DNA of 21,229 nucleotides from IMG/VR virus record IMGVR_UViG_3300001533_001400, positions 1 to 21,229 of that record. The stretch is one strand, 5' to 3'. The translations under genes and the position numbers were made by a program. Of this stretch, positions 1 through 7,475 are shown piece by piece; position 1 is the first letter of the stretch, and each line of letters starts with the position of its first letter. Origin of the DNA: a virus. Under the pieces are notes generated by a model that saw only the letters and a program-made list of their open reading frames with translations, made no database searches and had not been told where the DNA came from.

Positions 1-3000
1 TCATGCTCCCTCCAAGTAAGACACATCGTTTTTCATAACTACTTTCCAAACTCTGTCAGAATAACTTGCTAAAGCCGGCGTGTGGCTTATAACCATTATT
101 GCCTTGTTCCTTGCCTCGTTGTATACCATTGTCGCCATAGACTCTTCACCAGAAGGATCTATAAAGCTAAAGACCTCATCTAATATTATTAAGCCCAACA
201 AGCCGTTTGCAACACCATACTTCTTACTAACCCACCGGTTAAGTGCTAAGCACAATGATATATCCACCCTACGCTTCTGCCCGCCAGACAAACTCTTGTA
301 AGTCCTTTCGTTTCCTGAATTATGTATAATAAGCCCCAGCTTATTCCTCTCCTCACCTTTCTTAGTTACTGCTGTAGGTGTCACAACAATACTCATCTGA
401 CCTCCTGTGACAGTAGTCAAGTAATCAGAGACCGACTCATTAAACTCGTTACAAAATTTATCCAGTAAGACAGCCCTAATACCTTTTGCAGAAAACGCCG
501 TCTTCCAAAAGTCCAGCACCTCAACTCCATTATCTATTGTCTTGATCCTAAAGTCCGCCTCATCAAGCTGGTTTGTTATTAGCCTAAGATCACTGCTGTA
601 AGATATATTCTCATCCTTAAGCACTTCTATCTTTCGCTCTAAGTCATCAACATTACCTGAAACCATTGCCAGCATATCTTTGTTACCCTCTATAGCATTC
701 TCCATCCTTACCTTTTTCTCAAGATGAGAAGTCGCCTCTGCCACCGCAGCATCCCTTTCTTTATACAGGGCTGTTATTGCGCCCTCCACCAACTTAAGTT
801 TGCCCTCAAACAACTCCCTGTCCTTAGAAGCCCTGGTATACTCATCCTTTGTTGTATCTCTTTCTACCTCCATAGTATTCTTCTTAGCAGTAAGATCAGC
901 AATATTATCCTGAATCTCCTCAATCTTATACTTCCTTTCAGCAACATACCTGTCTATATTATCCTTCAAAACCTTTTCTTGCGCGCTCTTAAGCCCCGAA
1001 ACTTCCATATTAAGCTTGTCTATCTGAAGACTGATCTCTGTTTTCTTAGCCGCCTCTTCCTCAAGTATCTTTGTTTTTTCATCTATAAAAGCCTGCACAT
1101 TCTCCTTTGTAATCATTGAACCACACTTATCACACCGGGTATTAAGATTTGCCGCCCTAAGCTCTTCTATCTCTGTGCTGTGCTTAGAAAGCACACGCTC
1201 CTGGGCTGCATACAGGCCTTTGAGACGCCCTATCTCCTCTGACAGCTCTTCAAGACGCATATCATACCTAGTATCGGGCGCAACTACAGGACTGGCCATC
1301 TCCGCGCTTAATCTTCTCATATCTCTTTCAAGACCCGAACATCCCTCTGTTACCCTACCAATCTGTCTGCTGAACTCGCTTAGAACATGCTCATACCCTT
1401 TGTCTTCAAGATCTTTAACAAGATGATCTATTGATTCCCTTATGGTATCTCTCAAGCTTTCCTTTTCACTTATCTTTCTTGCATACTCATCTCTTATTGC
1501 TTCCGCATCCACACCTGCTGGGATCTCTGATAAGGACTCCTGAAGCTCTAAGATCTTCCTTTCGTACCCTTTCTCCTTCTCCCGCAAGTCCGCAATAGAC
1601 GCCTCAAAAGTCGCAATAAAGTTTTTGTTTGTTGTTATCTTTGAACCCAGCACCTGTGTCTCTGTATCAATACCTACCTTTTTCTGCTCAATGCTTTCCC
1701 GCTCTTTTGCAAATAACTTTTGCTTTTCATGAACCTTAGAATACAAATCATCATAAACCTCAAACCCTAAAAGATCTGTTATCATGTCAGTCCTGTCACC
1801 ATCAGTCAGCCCCGTAAGAACCATAAGGTTCTCCTGGCTAAAGTAGCAGGCCGCCTTAAACACCGCCTCATTAAACCCCAGCACTCTTTCCAGCACCGCC
1901 TGCTTATCATCTTCCCTCAGTCCTTGTGTAAGGTTGTCAGGCCCTTCGTCCGGGCCGCGCCCTACCACCTCAAGCCCCGCCTTACGGGATCGCTTAACAA
2001 CATAGCATAAGTCCTCGCTTCGTATCTCAACCTCAACAAAGCAGTCCTTGCAGCCGTCTCTTATTACAGAGTCCCCTGTCAACTCTTTTGTGGTCTTTCC
2101 AAAAAGACAGTAGTACAGAGCTTCACCCGTAAGCGTTGATTTTCCAACTCCGTTCAACCCGTCCAAGAATGTTACCCCCTTGTGCAAGTCATACTCCACC
2201 TCTCCTGCAGATACAAAGTCCTTCATCTTTACCTTAACAACCCGACCTTCAAAAACATCTTTCACAACCCTGACTTTATCTGTCAACAAGTCATCCAGCA
2301 TCGCCAGGTGCGTCTCATCCTTATCATTTAGTTTAAGCCACTCTTGCAGAATATCCTTAAACCCGTCCGACTTGATACGTTGCTCAAACACTACAGGAGT
2401 CTTTACTGATATTATACCAGCGCCCTCCTTTAAGTCTTTTCCTTTATAGTAGTTACCATCTCCTGCTACTACCTCAGATTGATCCTTTACTGTTCTAAAC
2501 TCAGGATACTTCAGCTTTATAAACTCAACCGCCCAGGTATCTGTATCTACTATGTACATACCTCTGTCACCCTTGTCTCCAAAAGTATGCTGCATGCAGG
2601 CGCCTATAACATAACAGTTGTCCGCCAGTTGCTTCCTTGTGTGATCGTGCCCGAAAAATACCAGCCTATTTGTTTTAGCTAACCTCTGCCAGTCTACACC
2701 ATTAAACTTATGCCCATACTCATTAGTCAGCGCCGGCTGTTTATGAAGTACTACTATATCATAATCCTTTATCTGATCATAGTCAACCGTATCTTGAAAA
2801 TTAACTGTTTTTATAAAAGGAACCTTAGCCTCTACAGCAACGTCACGTAAAAGATTTGATATATTCTGCCATCTGGTAGGACTTGTGGTGTTCTCAAGGT
2901 CGTGGTTCCCATCCACAAATATGTAAGGAGTTCGGTCTTTCTTAAAGTAATCTAAGGTAAGAACAATTACAGGCGTTGGGTGCGAGCCCACAAGATGAAC

Positions 3001-3168
3001 CCAGTCACCACCAAACACCGATGCGTCTATCTTTCTGTCTTTATGTATCTCCGCTACCTGATCTAAAATATGCGCCTGCTCAAAGAAACGACGTGATAGA
3101 TTTTCTTTCTCAATTCCAAACTGCTCCCACACATGTAATTGTAAATCGCTCCAAATACTTATTTTCAT
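1..3168 (-). CDS. Fused SbcD-SbcC (Mre11-Rad50-like) nuclease/ATPase, single chain
   Basis: 1055 aa in one unbroken frame. Residues 1-300 are a calcineurin-like metallophosphoesterase: SDLQLH (7-12), GGD (53-55), GNHD (87-90), LHKQP (141-145) and GHDH (173-176). Gln10 sits where many Mre11 proteins have the motif I His. Residues 305-1055 are an SbcC/Rad50 SMC-type ATPase: Walker A GLNGVGKST (337-345), long coiled coil, zinc hook CDKC (679-682), second coiled coil, signature LSGGQ (960-964), Walker B LIILDEVFS (about 993-1001) and the H-loop SHTP. In bacteria and T4 (gp47/gp46) these are two proteins that form a complex processing DNA ends. Start ATG follows AGGGAGAT; the stop TGA is the first codon of the window. 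It is the last gene of the visible operon. Function is secure by motif; the fusion is directly seen. Confidence 0.93.
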   Translation of the reverse strand: MKISIWSDLQLHVWEQFGIEKENLSRRFFEQAHILDQVAEIHKDRKIDASVFGGDWVHLVGSHPTPVIVLTLDYFKKDRTPYIFVDGNHDLENTTSPTRWQNISNLLRDVAVEAKVPFIKTVNFQDTVDYDQIKDYDIVVLHKQPALTNEYGHKFNGVDWQRLAKTNRLVFFGHDHTRKQLADNCYVIGACMQHTFGDKGDRGMYIVDTDTWAVEFIKLKYPEFRTVKDQSEVVAGDGNYYKGKDLKEGAGIISVKTPVVFEQRIKSDGFKDILQEWLKLNDKDETHLAMLDDLLTDKVRVVKDVFEGRVVKVKMKDFVSAGEVEYDLHKGVTFLDGLNGVGKSTLTGEALYYCLFGKTTKELTGDSVIRDGCKDCFVEVEIRSEDLCYVVKRSRKAGLEVVGRGPDEGPDNLTQGLREDDKQAVLERVLGFNEAVFKAACYFSQENLMVLTGLTDGDRTDMITDLLGFEVYDDLYSKVHEKQKLFAKERESIEQKKVGIDTETQVLGSKITTNKNFIATFEASIADLREKEKGYERKILELQESLSEIPAGVDAEAIRDEYARKISEKESLRDTIRESIDHLVKDLEDKGYEHVLSEFSRQIGRVTEGCSGLERDMRRLSAEMASPVVAPDTRYDMRLEELSEEIGRLKGLYAAQERVLSKHSTEIEELRAANLNTRCDKCGSMITKENVQAFIDEKTKILEEEAAKKTEISLQIDKLNMEVSGLKSAQEKVLKDNIDRYVAERKYKIEEIQDNIADLTAKKNTMEVERDTTKDEYTRASKDRELFEGKLKLVEGAITALYKERDAAVAEATSHLEKKVRMENAIEGNKDMLAMVSGNVDDLERKIEVLKDENISYSSDLRLITNQLDEADFRIKTIDNGVEVLDFWKTAFSAKGIRAVLLDKFCNEFNESVSDYLTTVTGGQMSIVVTPTAVTKKGEERNKLGLIIHNSGNERTYKSLSGGQKRRVDISLCLALNRWVSKKYGVANGLLGLIILDEVFSFIDPSGEESMATMVYNEARNKAIMVISHTPALASYSDRVWKVVMKNDVSYLEGA

Positions 3169-3179
3169 TTTAATCTCCC

Positions 3180-3380
3180 TTAGTACGCGTTTATAATAGC
3201 AAATATGTTACCGCTGTTCCTCTCTAACTCCTGTTCACTGCTACAAGTAACACACTTATCATGCGCCTTTGTGTATAACTTATCAAACGGAGCATACTGT
3301 AGTTCTTGACATACAGGACAGTAGATATCCTGTGCCGCCATTATTTCTTTACTTTTCTCCGCTACTATAACTATATTCAT
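3180..3380 (-). CDS. Small zinc-ribbon-like protein, unknown function
   Basis: 66 aa. Two Cys pairs, CPVC (residues 21-24) and CVTC (about 43-46), are spaced as in a zinc ribbon; no other domain is recognisable. The start ATG overlaps the TGA of the upstream gene (ATGA, 4 nt) and follows AGGGGAGGAA, so translation is probably coupled. It lies 11 nt before the SbcD-SbcC start. Function is unknown. Confidence 0.72.
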   Translation of the reverse strand: MNIVIVAEKSKEIMAAQDIYCPVCQELQYAPFDKLYTKAHDKCVTCSSEQELERNSGNIFAIINAY

Positions 3381-3607
3381 TTCCTCCCCTTTACTACGTG
3401 AGCCTTGTTAGCAGATAAGTCCTTTGAAACCACGTCTTTTGACTTGTCCCGATACTTAATCGTCTGCCTAAACCCACACCATTTACACCACAGTTGTGTG
3501 TCACCATCAGGATAAATTGGTGGCGCATAGTGCCAGTTATATTTATGAGCTAACCTCATTATAGCTTGGTACACGCAACCATAGAATGGAAGGTTATATA
3601 TTTTCAT
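3377..3607 (-). CDS. Small Cys-pair protein, unknown function
   Basis: 76 aa from the ATG at 3607, which follows AAGGGG at good spacing. The frame is open further upstream to 3673, but that extension lies inside the methyltransferase 3' end and has no better start. A single CKWCGF motif sits near residue 42, in a context (IYPDGDTQLWCKWCGF) that suggests half a zinc ribbon. The start is one base past the methyltransferase stop, and the stop overlaps the next start by 4 nt, so it is embedded in the operon. Function is not recognisable. Confidence 0.66.
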   Translation of the reverse strand: MKIYNLPFYGCVYQAIMRLAHKYNWHYAPPIYPDGDTQLWCKWCGFRQTIKYRDKSKDVVSKDLSANKAHVVKGRK

Positions 3608-3608
3608 T

Positions 3609-6600
3609 CTAGCCCCTTGTAGCTTCAATCCTGCCATATGATTCTTGAAAAGACTCCATGCGAGCCTGACCAATCTTAAAATATTCTTCTTCCATTTCTA
3701 TCCCGATAAAGTTTCGTCCCAACGCCACGCAAGCCAACCCTGTTGTAAAACTTCCTGCAAACGGGTCTAATACTGTCTGCCCTTCCCGGCTGACTAACTT
3801 GACTAAATATTTCATTAGGGCTATAGGCTTTACGGTGGGGTGGTTGTTTCTTGCTTTTAACCTTATTTCGTTTTTAACCTCACATTTACAAGTCGGTTGT
3901 CCTGTTCCACAAAGTATAGGTAATCCACAATTACCACACCTCATAGCGGTTGAGTGAGGCATCTCCTTGGCTTCCAACCCCTCACACCCCATATCCCGTT
4001 CTCGTTTAGAGGCTTTAGCACAATAGAAGAAGCGGGCGGCTGAGCCACCGTTGTCAGTATGTCCTCTAACCGTGTCTGTCCCGTCTTTAATGTTGCCACC
4101 GATGTCGGCAAGTCCACCGTGTCTGCCACTATGCTGTAAGCCACGATTTGCGGCTTTACTTGGATTCGTATTCGGAAACAACTCCACCACCTCATCAGAG
4201 CCATCGTGGATAAAGTTGGCGGGGAAGCGACCAGAAGGATTGGCACTTGCCAAAGTGGTATTTTCTGAATTAAACCCGCAAGTCTTATTATTGAAAGTAG
4301 TATCATCTTGCCGAGGGTTTCTTTTCGTATGCCACTCTGGTTCATTATGCCCCCCACCCTGCACCCATCAATATTCAATCCACCCACACCCCATTTAAGA
4401 CAGTTCTCTGCTACGGTCTTCTCACTTAAAGGCTTCCTTGCAAGGACAATGGGTTTATGATTTACGAGGGTGTTTATATGCGAGAGCCATACATCTTGCG
4501 TTGCAGTATTTAGAGGTTCGGCAAGGTATTGTTTCAAACACTTTTCCGCAATACTTACAAATATGCTTAACTCGGAGTTGTTTCTTTCGGTTAGTAAATC
4601 TGTTAGAACACGAAGGAGAACAGAATTTACGTTTAGGATTATTGGAAGTAAATCGCTTACCGCACTCTCCACAGATATACCATTTTTGCTTTGCCTGTAT
4701 GTAGCAAGTTCTTGAGCAATAAGCGTTAGGATGTCGGGCATACTCTTTTTTTCTTCGCCCAAAATCTTGTCCACAACCTTTACAAGTAATTTTGACCCAT
4801 CGGCTTGGCACTCTTGTATTCCATTGAGAGATGTCGGGGATTTCCCATCCGTGCTTTCTTGCGTGTTCCTCAATAGTAAGGAGTTCAAGATTTTCAATTC
4901 GGTTATCGCTTTTGATACCGTTGATGTGGTGGACTTGTTCTCGCTTTGAGAGAGTTCGCCCAAGATGGCGTGCCATAACAATACGGTGTTCAAGTGTATT
5001 GATACCGTCGCCTGTAATTTGGATATATCCAGCCTTTGTAATCTTTCTATTGATAGCCATATATTCTCCTTTAGGTTTCTATCCATAGAAAGTATATCAT
5101 ATTCCATTGTATTTGTCAAGCGTTTAGTAGCCCATACTATTGGCTCGTGTGCTGGTTTTAGGGCAGTGCCGTAACCTTCCCAATCACTATGTCCTTTATC
5201 GCTATAAACATCTTTAGGCTTCCAACTGTCGTCATTTATTACGCCAAGCTGTGTTCCGCCTTTGAATTTCAATTCACCTTTAGTTCTCTCATTCCCTTGC
5301 AACTTATCAACTGCTTTCCCAATTGATAACGATTTTGGGAAGCCGGAATTTCCAGTAATAAAGATTTTACCATTCCTGCGTGCAACAAAAGCACCTGTTT
5401 CTACTTCCACACACCAGACGTTGCCTTTGTATTCTATGGGAGTTACTTCTGCTCTTGTCCTTCGTGGATTTTGTGATCTTTGTTCGTTGTAAATAGCTGC
5501 AGATTTTCTACCCGATTGTCCTGCGGATTGTGGTTGATGTGGTGAACAACCTCTGTTCTCTGTAAACACCGCTTGAGAGATTGAGCCATTATGAGCCTGT
5601 GTTCCATAACATAACCGTCCTTGCGAGCCATAGCCAAGTATTCTTTCGGACATCTGACATATTTTATTGGCAAATAATTCCCGTGCTTCCTGAAATAAGT
5701 TACTCCGCCCTTCCAAGCAGGATTTTTGTCGCCACTCAATCCCGTTCCCGGAAATTTCATTCCTGTTCTGTCGAACCTGTAAGCGGTTAGGTTTATTCCC
5801 CTTATCTTTCCATTGCATTGTTGAGAGCAATACTTTGTCGTTTTTGTTCTGCTCCATTTTGGCCTGAAACTTTTGCCACAAACCTTGCAGATAATTTCCG
5901 GTGTTCTGTATTTCCCTTTGTTCCATTTCCCCATTTTCGCCCTGATACAGTTCTGACAATCCTTGTTCCTGATTGCTTGTTCTTTTGTTATAGTCGGAAA
6001 TGGCTTCTGACAAGTCCGGCAAACTTTCCAAAAAGGGTATATTCTCTTGCGGTTGTAATTCCTCTGCCCTTTGAAATATAAGTTTTCCGCCTCGTTCAAC
6101 AAGAACACGATGGTTTCTACTGACGATTTGGTCTGTGCTATCCGAGTGTATTCTATAAGCGGTATGTTTGTTTTCATAGATAAAACTCCTTTTTGGTTTA
6201 TGAAACTCATAAGAGTTATTATCTACATTGTAGCATAATACGAGATTATTGTCAATAGTTTTATGGTAGCGTTCCCACCCGTTAATTGTAAGTATCTCCG
6301 TATCCTCGCTTAAGCACCCATACACCCACATAATCTGGTCTCTAATCTCAAACCCAGCATCCTCAATAGCACAAGCCATACGGTGATAAGTTCTACTTCC
6401 GCCGAAAGCTAAGAGATGACCACCTGGCTTCAAAACTCTTAACACCTCTTGCCAAAGGGCTACTTTGTAAGCAATTCCTGTGTTATCCCAAGCCTTACCC
6501 ATAAAGCCTAACTCATAAGGCGGGTCAGTAACAACACAGTCTATGGTGTTTTCGCCTAACTTCTTTAGTTCTACTAAGCAGTCGCCTAATATTAACACGT

Positions 6601-6610
6601 CTTTCCTCAT
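3609..6610 (-). CDS. DNA methyltransferase (N6-adenine/N4-cytosine type) precursor, with intein, HNH insertion and -1 frameshift
   Basis: The N-terminal part has the catalytic motif DPPY (residues 29-32) and the conserved stretch [11 protein letters not shown]. The C-terminal part, in the -1 frame, has [15 protein letters not shown] and the SAM-binding [11 protein letters not shown]. This DPPY-before-FxGxG order is that of beta-class methyltransferases. The gene is interrupted three ways: an intein after Gly98 (99-421), an in-frame 230-residue step between HEPIV (488) and HKPIV (718) holding an HNH gene, and a shift at GGGGGGC (4349-4355). A -1 shift there gives 1001 codons in total; without it the product ends at 3941 without the SAM motif. 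Without intein and insertion the enzyme would be about 447 aa, normal for such phage enzymes. Start ATG 6610 is weakly preceded by GAGG. The likely role is modification of phage DNA; activity in this copy is uncertain. Confidence 0.85.
4349..4355 (-). other. Slippery heptamer G GGG GGC / homopolymer frameshift site
   Basis: In the upstream methyltransferase frame the codons are GTG GGG GGC, an exact X XXY YYZ heptamer. Upstream, the 0 frame encodes the conserved [11 protein letters not shown]; downstream, the -1 frame encodes [20 protein letters not shown] and the SAM-binding region. A -1 slip or one extra G would join the two halves. Programmed frameshifting, phase-variable slippage, a real mutation or a sequencing indel are all possible; no stimulatory structure was established. 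Confidence 0.6.
4455..5060 (-). CDS. HNH homing endonuclease with C-terminal zinc fingers, nested in the methyltransferase
   Basis: 201 aa. The HNH core is N-terminal: [15 protein letters not shown], then [19 protein letters not shown] (about residues 43-61). Behind it come at least three Cys clusters: CKGC with YCSRTC, CGEC with FCSPSC, and CKYC with YCNARC. Free-standing HNH enzymes nick or cut a recipient allele so that their own gene is copied in. The start ATG follows AAAGGAGAAT and lies about 30 nt below a consensus sigma-70 promoter. It is in the +2 frame relative to the methyltransferase start frame. The Ser/Thr/Leu-rich residues of the methyltransferase frame here are the out-of-frame translation of this gene. 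Confidence 0.88.
   Translation of the reverse strand: MAINRKITKAGYIQITGDGINTLEHRIVMARHLGRTLSKREQVHHINGIKSDNRIENLELLTIEEHARKHGWEIPDISQWNTRVPSRWVKITCKGCGQDFGRRKKEYARHPNAYCSRTCYIQAKQKWYICGECGKRFTSNNPKRKFCSPSCSNRFTNRKKQLRVKHICKYCGKVFETIPCRTSKYCNARCMALAYKHPRKS
5091..5119 (-). promoter_or_regulatory. Consensus sigma-70 promoter for the second HNH gene
   Basis: On the minus strand: TTGACA (5119-5114), a 17-bp spacer, then TATACT (5096-5091). This is a perfect -35 hexamer, a 5/6 -10 hexamer and optimal spacing, ending about 30 nt before the start codon at 5060, with an AAGGAG ribosome site between. It lies inside methyltransferase coding sequence and begins where the upstream repeat copy ends. Confidence 0.8.
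5443..6177 (-). CDS. HNH homing endonuclease nested out of frame inside the intein
   Basis: 244 aa from ATG 6177, preceded by AAAAAGGAG at good spacing; an upstream ATG at 6210 has no SD and is not preferred. The N-terminal part has a Cys cluster (VCRTCQKPF ... CQNC) and a second (CKVCGKSF ... YCSQQC). [11 protein letters not shown] motif typical of homing enzymes follows, and the HNH core is C-terminal: [15 protein letters not shown], then [20 protein letters not shown]. It runs in the +1 frame of the intein. Its first 60 or so codons overlap the intein block B region, so that DNA codes twice; its stop lies just before intein block F. It presumably drives homing of the intein, in place of the usual in-frame endonuclease domain. 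Confidence 0.86.
   Translation of the reverse strand: MKTNIPLIEYTRIAQTKSSVETIVFLLNEAENLYFKGQRNYNRKRIYPFWKVCRTCQKPFPTITKEQAIRNKDCQNCIRAKMGKWNKGKYRTPEIICKVCGKSFRPKWSRTKTTKYCSQQCNGKIRGINLTAYRFDRTGMKFPGTGLSGDKNPAWKGGVTYFRKHGNYLPIKYVRCPKEYLAMARKDGYVMEHRLIMAQSLKRCLQRTEVVHHINHNPQDNRVENLQLFTTNKDHKIHEGQEQK
6227..6255 (-). promoter_or_regulatory. Consensus sigma-70 promoter for the intein-nested HNH gene
   Basis: On the minus strand: TTGACA (6255-6250), a 17-bp spacer, then TACAAT (6232-6227). Hexamers and spacing are near optimal. The predicted start of transcription is near 6220, about 43 nt before the SD-supported ATG at 6177. The bases are at the same time intein codons (reading [11 protein letters not shown]), so promoter and splicing domain share sequence. 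Confidence 0.78.
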
Positions 6611-6623
6611 AGTATCTATTTCC

Positions 6624-7136
6624 TCATCTGTTTACAAACAAACGTAATGCCAGTCCTGACTCAGCTCCGTTATTATAAATGTCGCATACCTTAACAACTT
6701 TGTTGTCAAAGTCCAGCATAAAACCCTTAACCTCAAATATCTCTTTGCCCTCATCATACACAGTAACAATGCGCAGCTTCTTCTTTACATACTTAAATAC
6801 TCTCCTGCCATCAAGAACTGAGTCATACCTGTCCGCGGGGTTGCCCTCAAAGTCAGTCACCAGCTCACGCCCATCTGAGGTATAGTAAGCAAGCGATACA
6901 TAAATAGCATCCCCAAACAAGTTAAACATCTCTGGCAAAGTACCGTCTCTAAGACCTGCCCAGTCTAAAGGCATATTAAGTATTGTCTTGTTATCTCCGT
7001 CAAAAACCCGGTACTGATCTATCACCTTGCTTATCCGCTCCGGCACTTTATCAATACTCCGCTTCCTCAACACTATCTCTACTTTCAGCTCCTGCATGCC
7101 AAAGCCCCCATTCTGGTTAGTCTCTCCATATAACAC
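6624..7136 (-). CDS. Hypothetical phage protein
   Basis: 170 aa from GTG 7136, which has GAGGA about 8 nt upstream and overlaps the previous gene by 20 nt. An alternative start is ATG 7097 (MQELKVEIVLRK), preceded by GGGGG; the choice is open. No known motif is visible. The sequence is a mixed beta-rich protein with segments such as KKKLRIVTVYDEGKEIFEV and no membrane span. It ends 13 nt before the methyltransferase start. The function is not recognised. Confidence 0.68.
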   Translation of the reverse strand: MLYGETNQNGGFGMQELKVEIVLRKRSIDKVPERISKVIDQYRVFDGDNKTILNMPLDWAGLRDGTLPEMFNLFGDAIYVSLAYYTSDGRELVTDFEGNPADRYDSVLDGRRVFKYVKKKLRIVTVYDEGKEIFEVKGFMLDFDNKVVKVCDIYNNGAESGLALRLFVNR

Positions 7137-7437
7137 TAGGCCATTCCTCTGGAGGTAATTCGCCCACGTTAATTATCTCTGTATAAGTATTGCCTTTGTT
7201 AAACTGGAACCTAGCCACAAAAACATGGCCGGACTCACATACATATTTTATGCCGTAACTCACTCCTCTACCAACTGCTGAGCCTCTCTTTATGTAAGTA
7301 CCTGAATCTTTTACTACAGTAATTACCCCACCAGAATTAACATATATCTCTGTTGGATGCACATATTCAAAACCACACGCAGGGCATCTCACAGCAATAT
7401 TTTCATTAAAGTTTTTCAGCTCTTCTTCATAAAACAT
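7117..7437 (-). CDS. Hypothetical zinc-binding protein
   Basis: 106 aa from ATG 7437, chosen because AAAGGAGGAAAGT directly precedes it; the frame is open to 7458 but without a better site. It contains CPACGFEYVHP near residue 18 and YVCESGHVFVARFQF near residue 68, a CxxC plus CxxxH arrangement of a zinc-ribbon fold wrapped in beta strands. It sits between recA and the methyltransferase and overlaps the next start. The role is unknown. Confidence 0.75.
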   Translation of the reverse strand: MFYEEELKNFNENIAVRCPACGFEYVHPTEIYVNSGGVITVVKDSGTYIKRGSAVGRGVSYGIKYVCESGHVFVARFQFNKGNTYTEIINVGELPPEEWPSVIWRD

Positions 7438-7475
7438 ACTTTCCTCCTTTACAGCCACCTACTCACTATATCTGG

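Larger units (their letters stand above)
4427..5149 (-). mobile_element. HNH homing-endonuclease cassette inserted in the methyltransferase, bounded by diverged repeats
   Basis: At 5149-5117 the methyltransferase frame encodes [11 protein letters not shown]; at 4459-4427 it encodes [11 protein letters not shown], after which the gene continues normally. The two 33-nt copies agree at protein level but differ at many codons, so this is not a simple target-site duplication. Between them lie a consensus promoter, an SD and an HNH gene whose TAA falls inside the downstream copy. The methyltransferase frame is open across all 219 codons between the copies. There is no intein-type Cys/Ser start or Asn end, and the duplicated exon segment argues against a clean group I intron. 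Boundaries are inferred from the repeated segment. Confidence 0.65.
5348..6316 (-). mobile_element. Intein in the DNA methyltransferase (323 aa)
   Basis: It begins at Cys99 ([13 protein letters not shown], block A) and has a block B-like [12 protein letters not shown]. It ends with block [15 protein letters not shown] ... KIFITGN, followed by Ser. Removing it joins MWVYG to [10 protein letters not shown], the uninterrupted sequence expected in these methyltransferases. The penultimate residue is Gly rather than the usual His. Only about 105 N-terminal and 33 C-terminal residues look like splicing domain, the size of a mini-intein. The central 185 or so residues are Gln/Asn/Arg-rich and are the out-of-frame reading of the nested HNH gene at 5443-6177. 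Splicing would occur after translation; competence is inferred from the intact termini. Confidence 0.85.

Noticed and set aside
724-1119. 131-aa plus-strand frame opposite the SbcC coiled coil
   Set aside because: Leu/Ser/Ile-rich antisense reading of a coiled-coil region; no SD and the sense protein is unambiguous.
4455-5119. Second intein in the methyltransferase
   Set aside because: No Cys/Ser-starting block A, block B or Asn-ending block G is seen at either edge.
4427-5149. Group I intron carrying the HNH gene
   Set aside because: The host frame stays open throughout and an exon segment is repeated on both sides. By eye I found no conserved core, but I could not run a covariance search.
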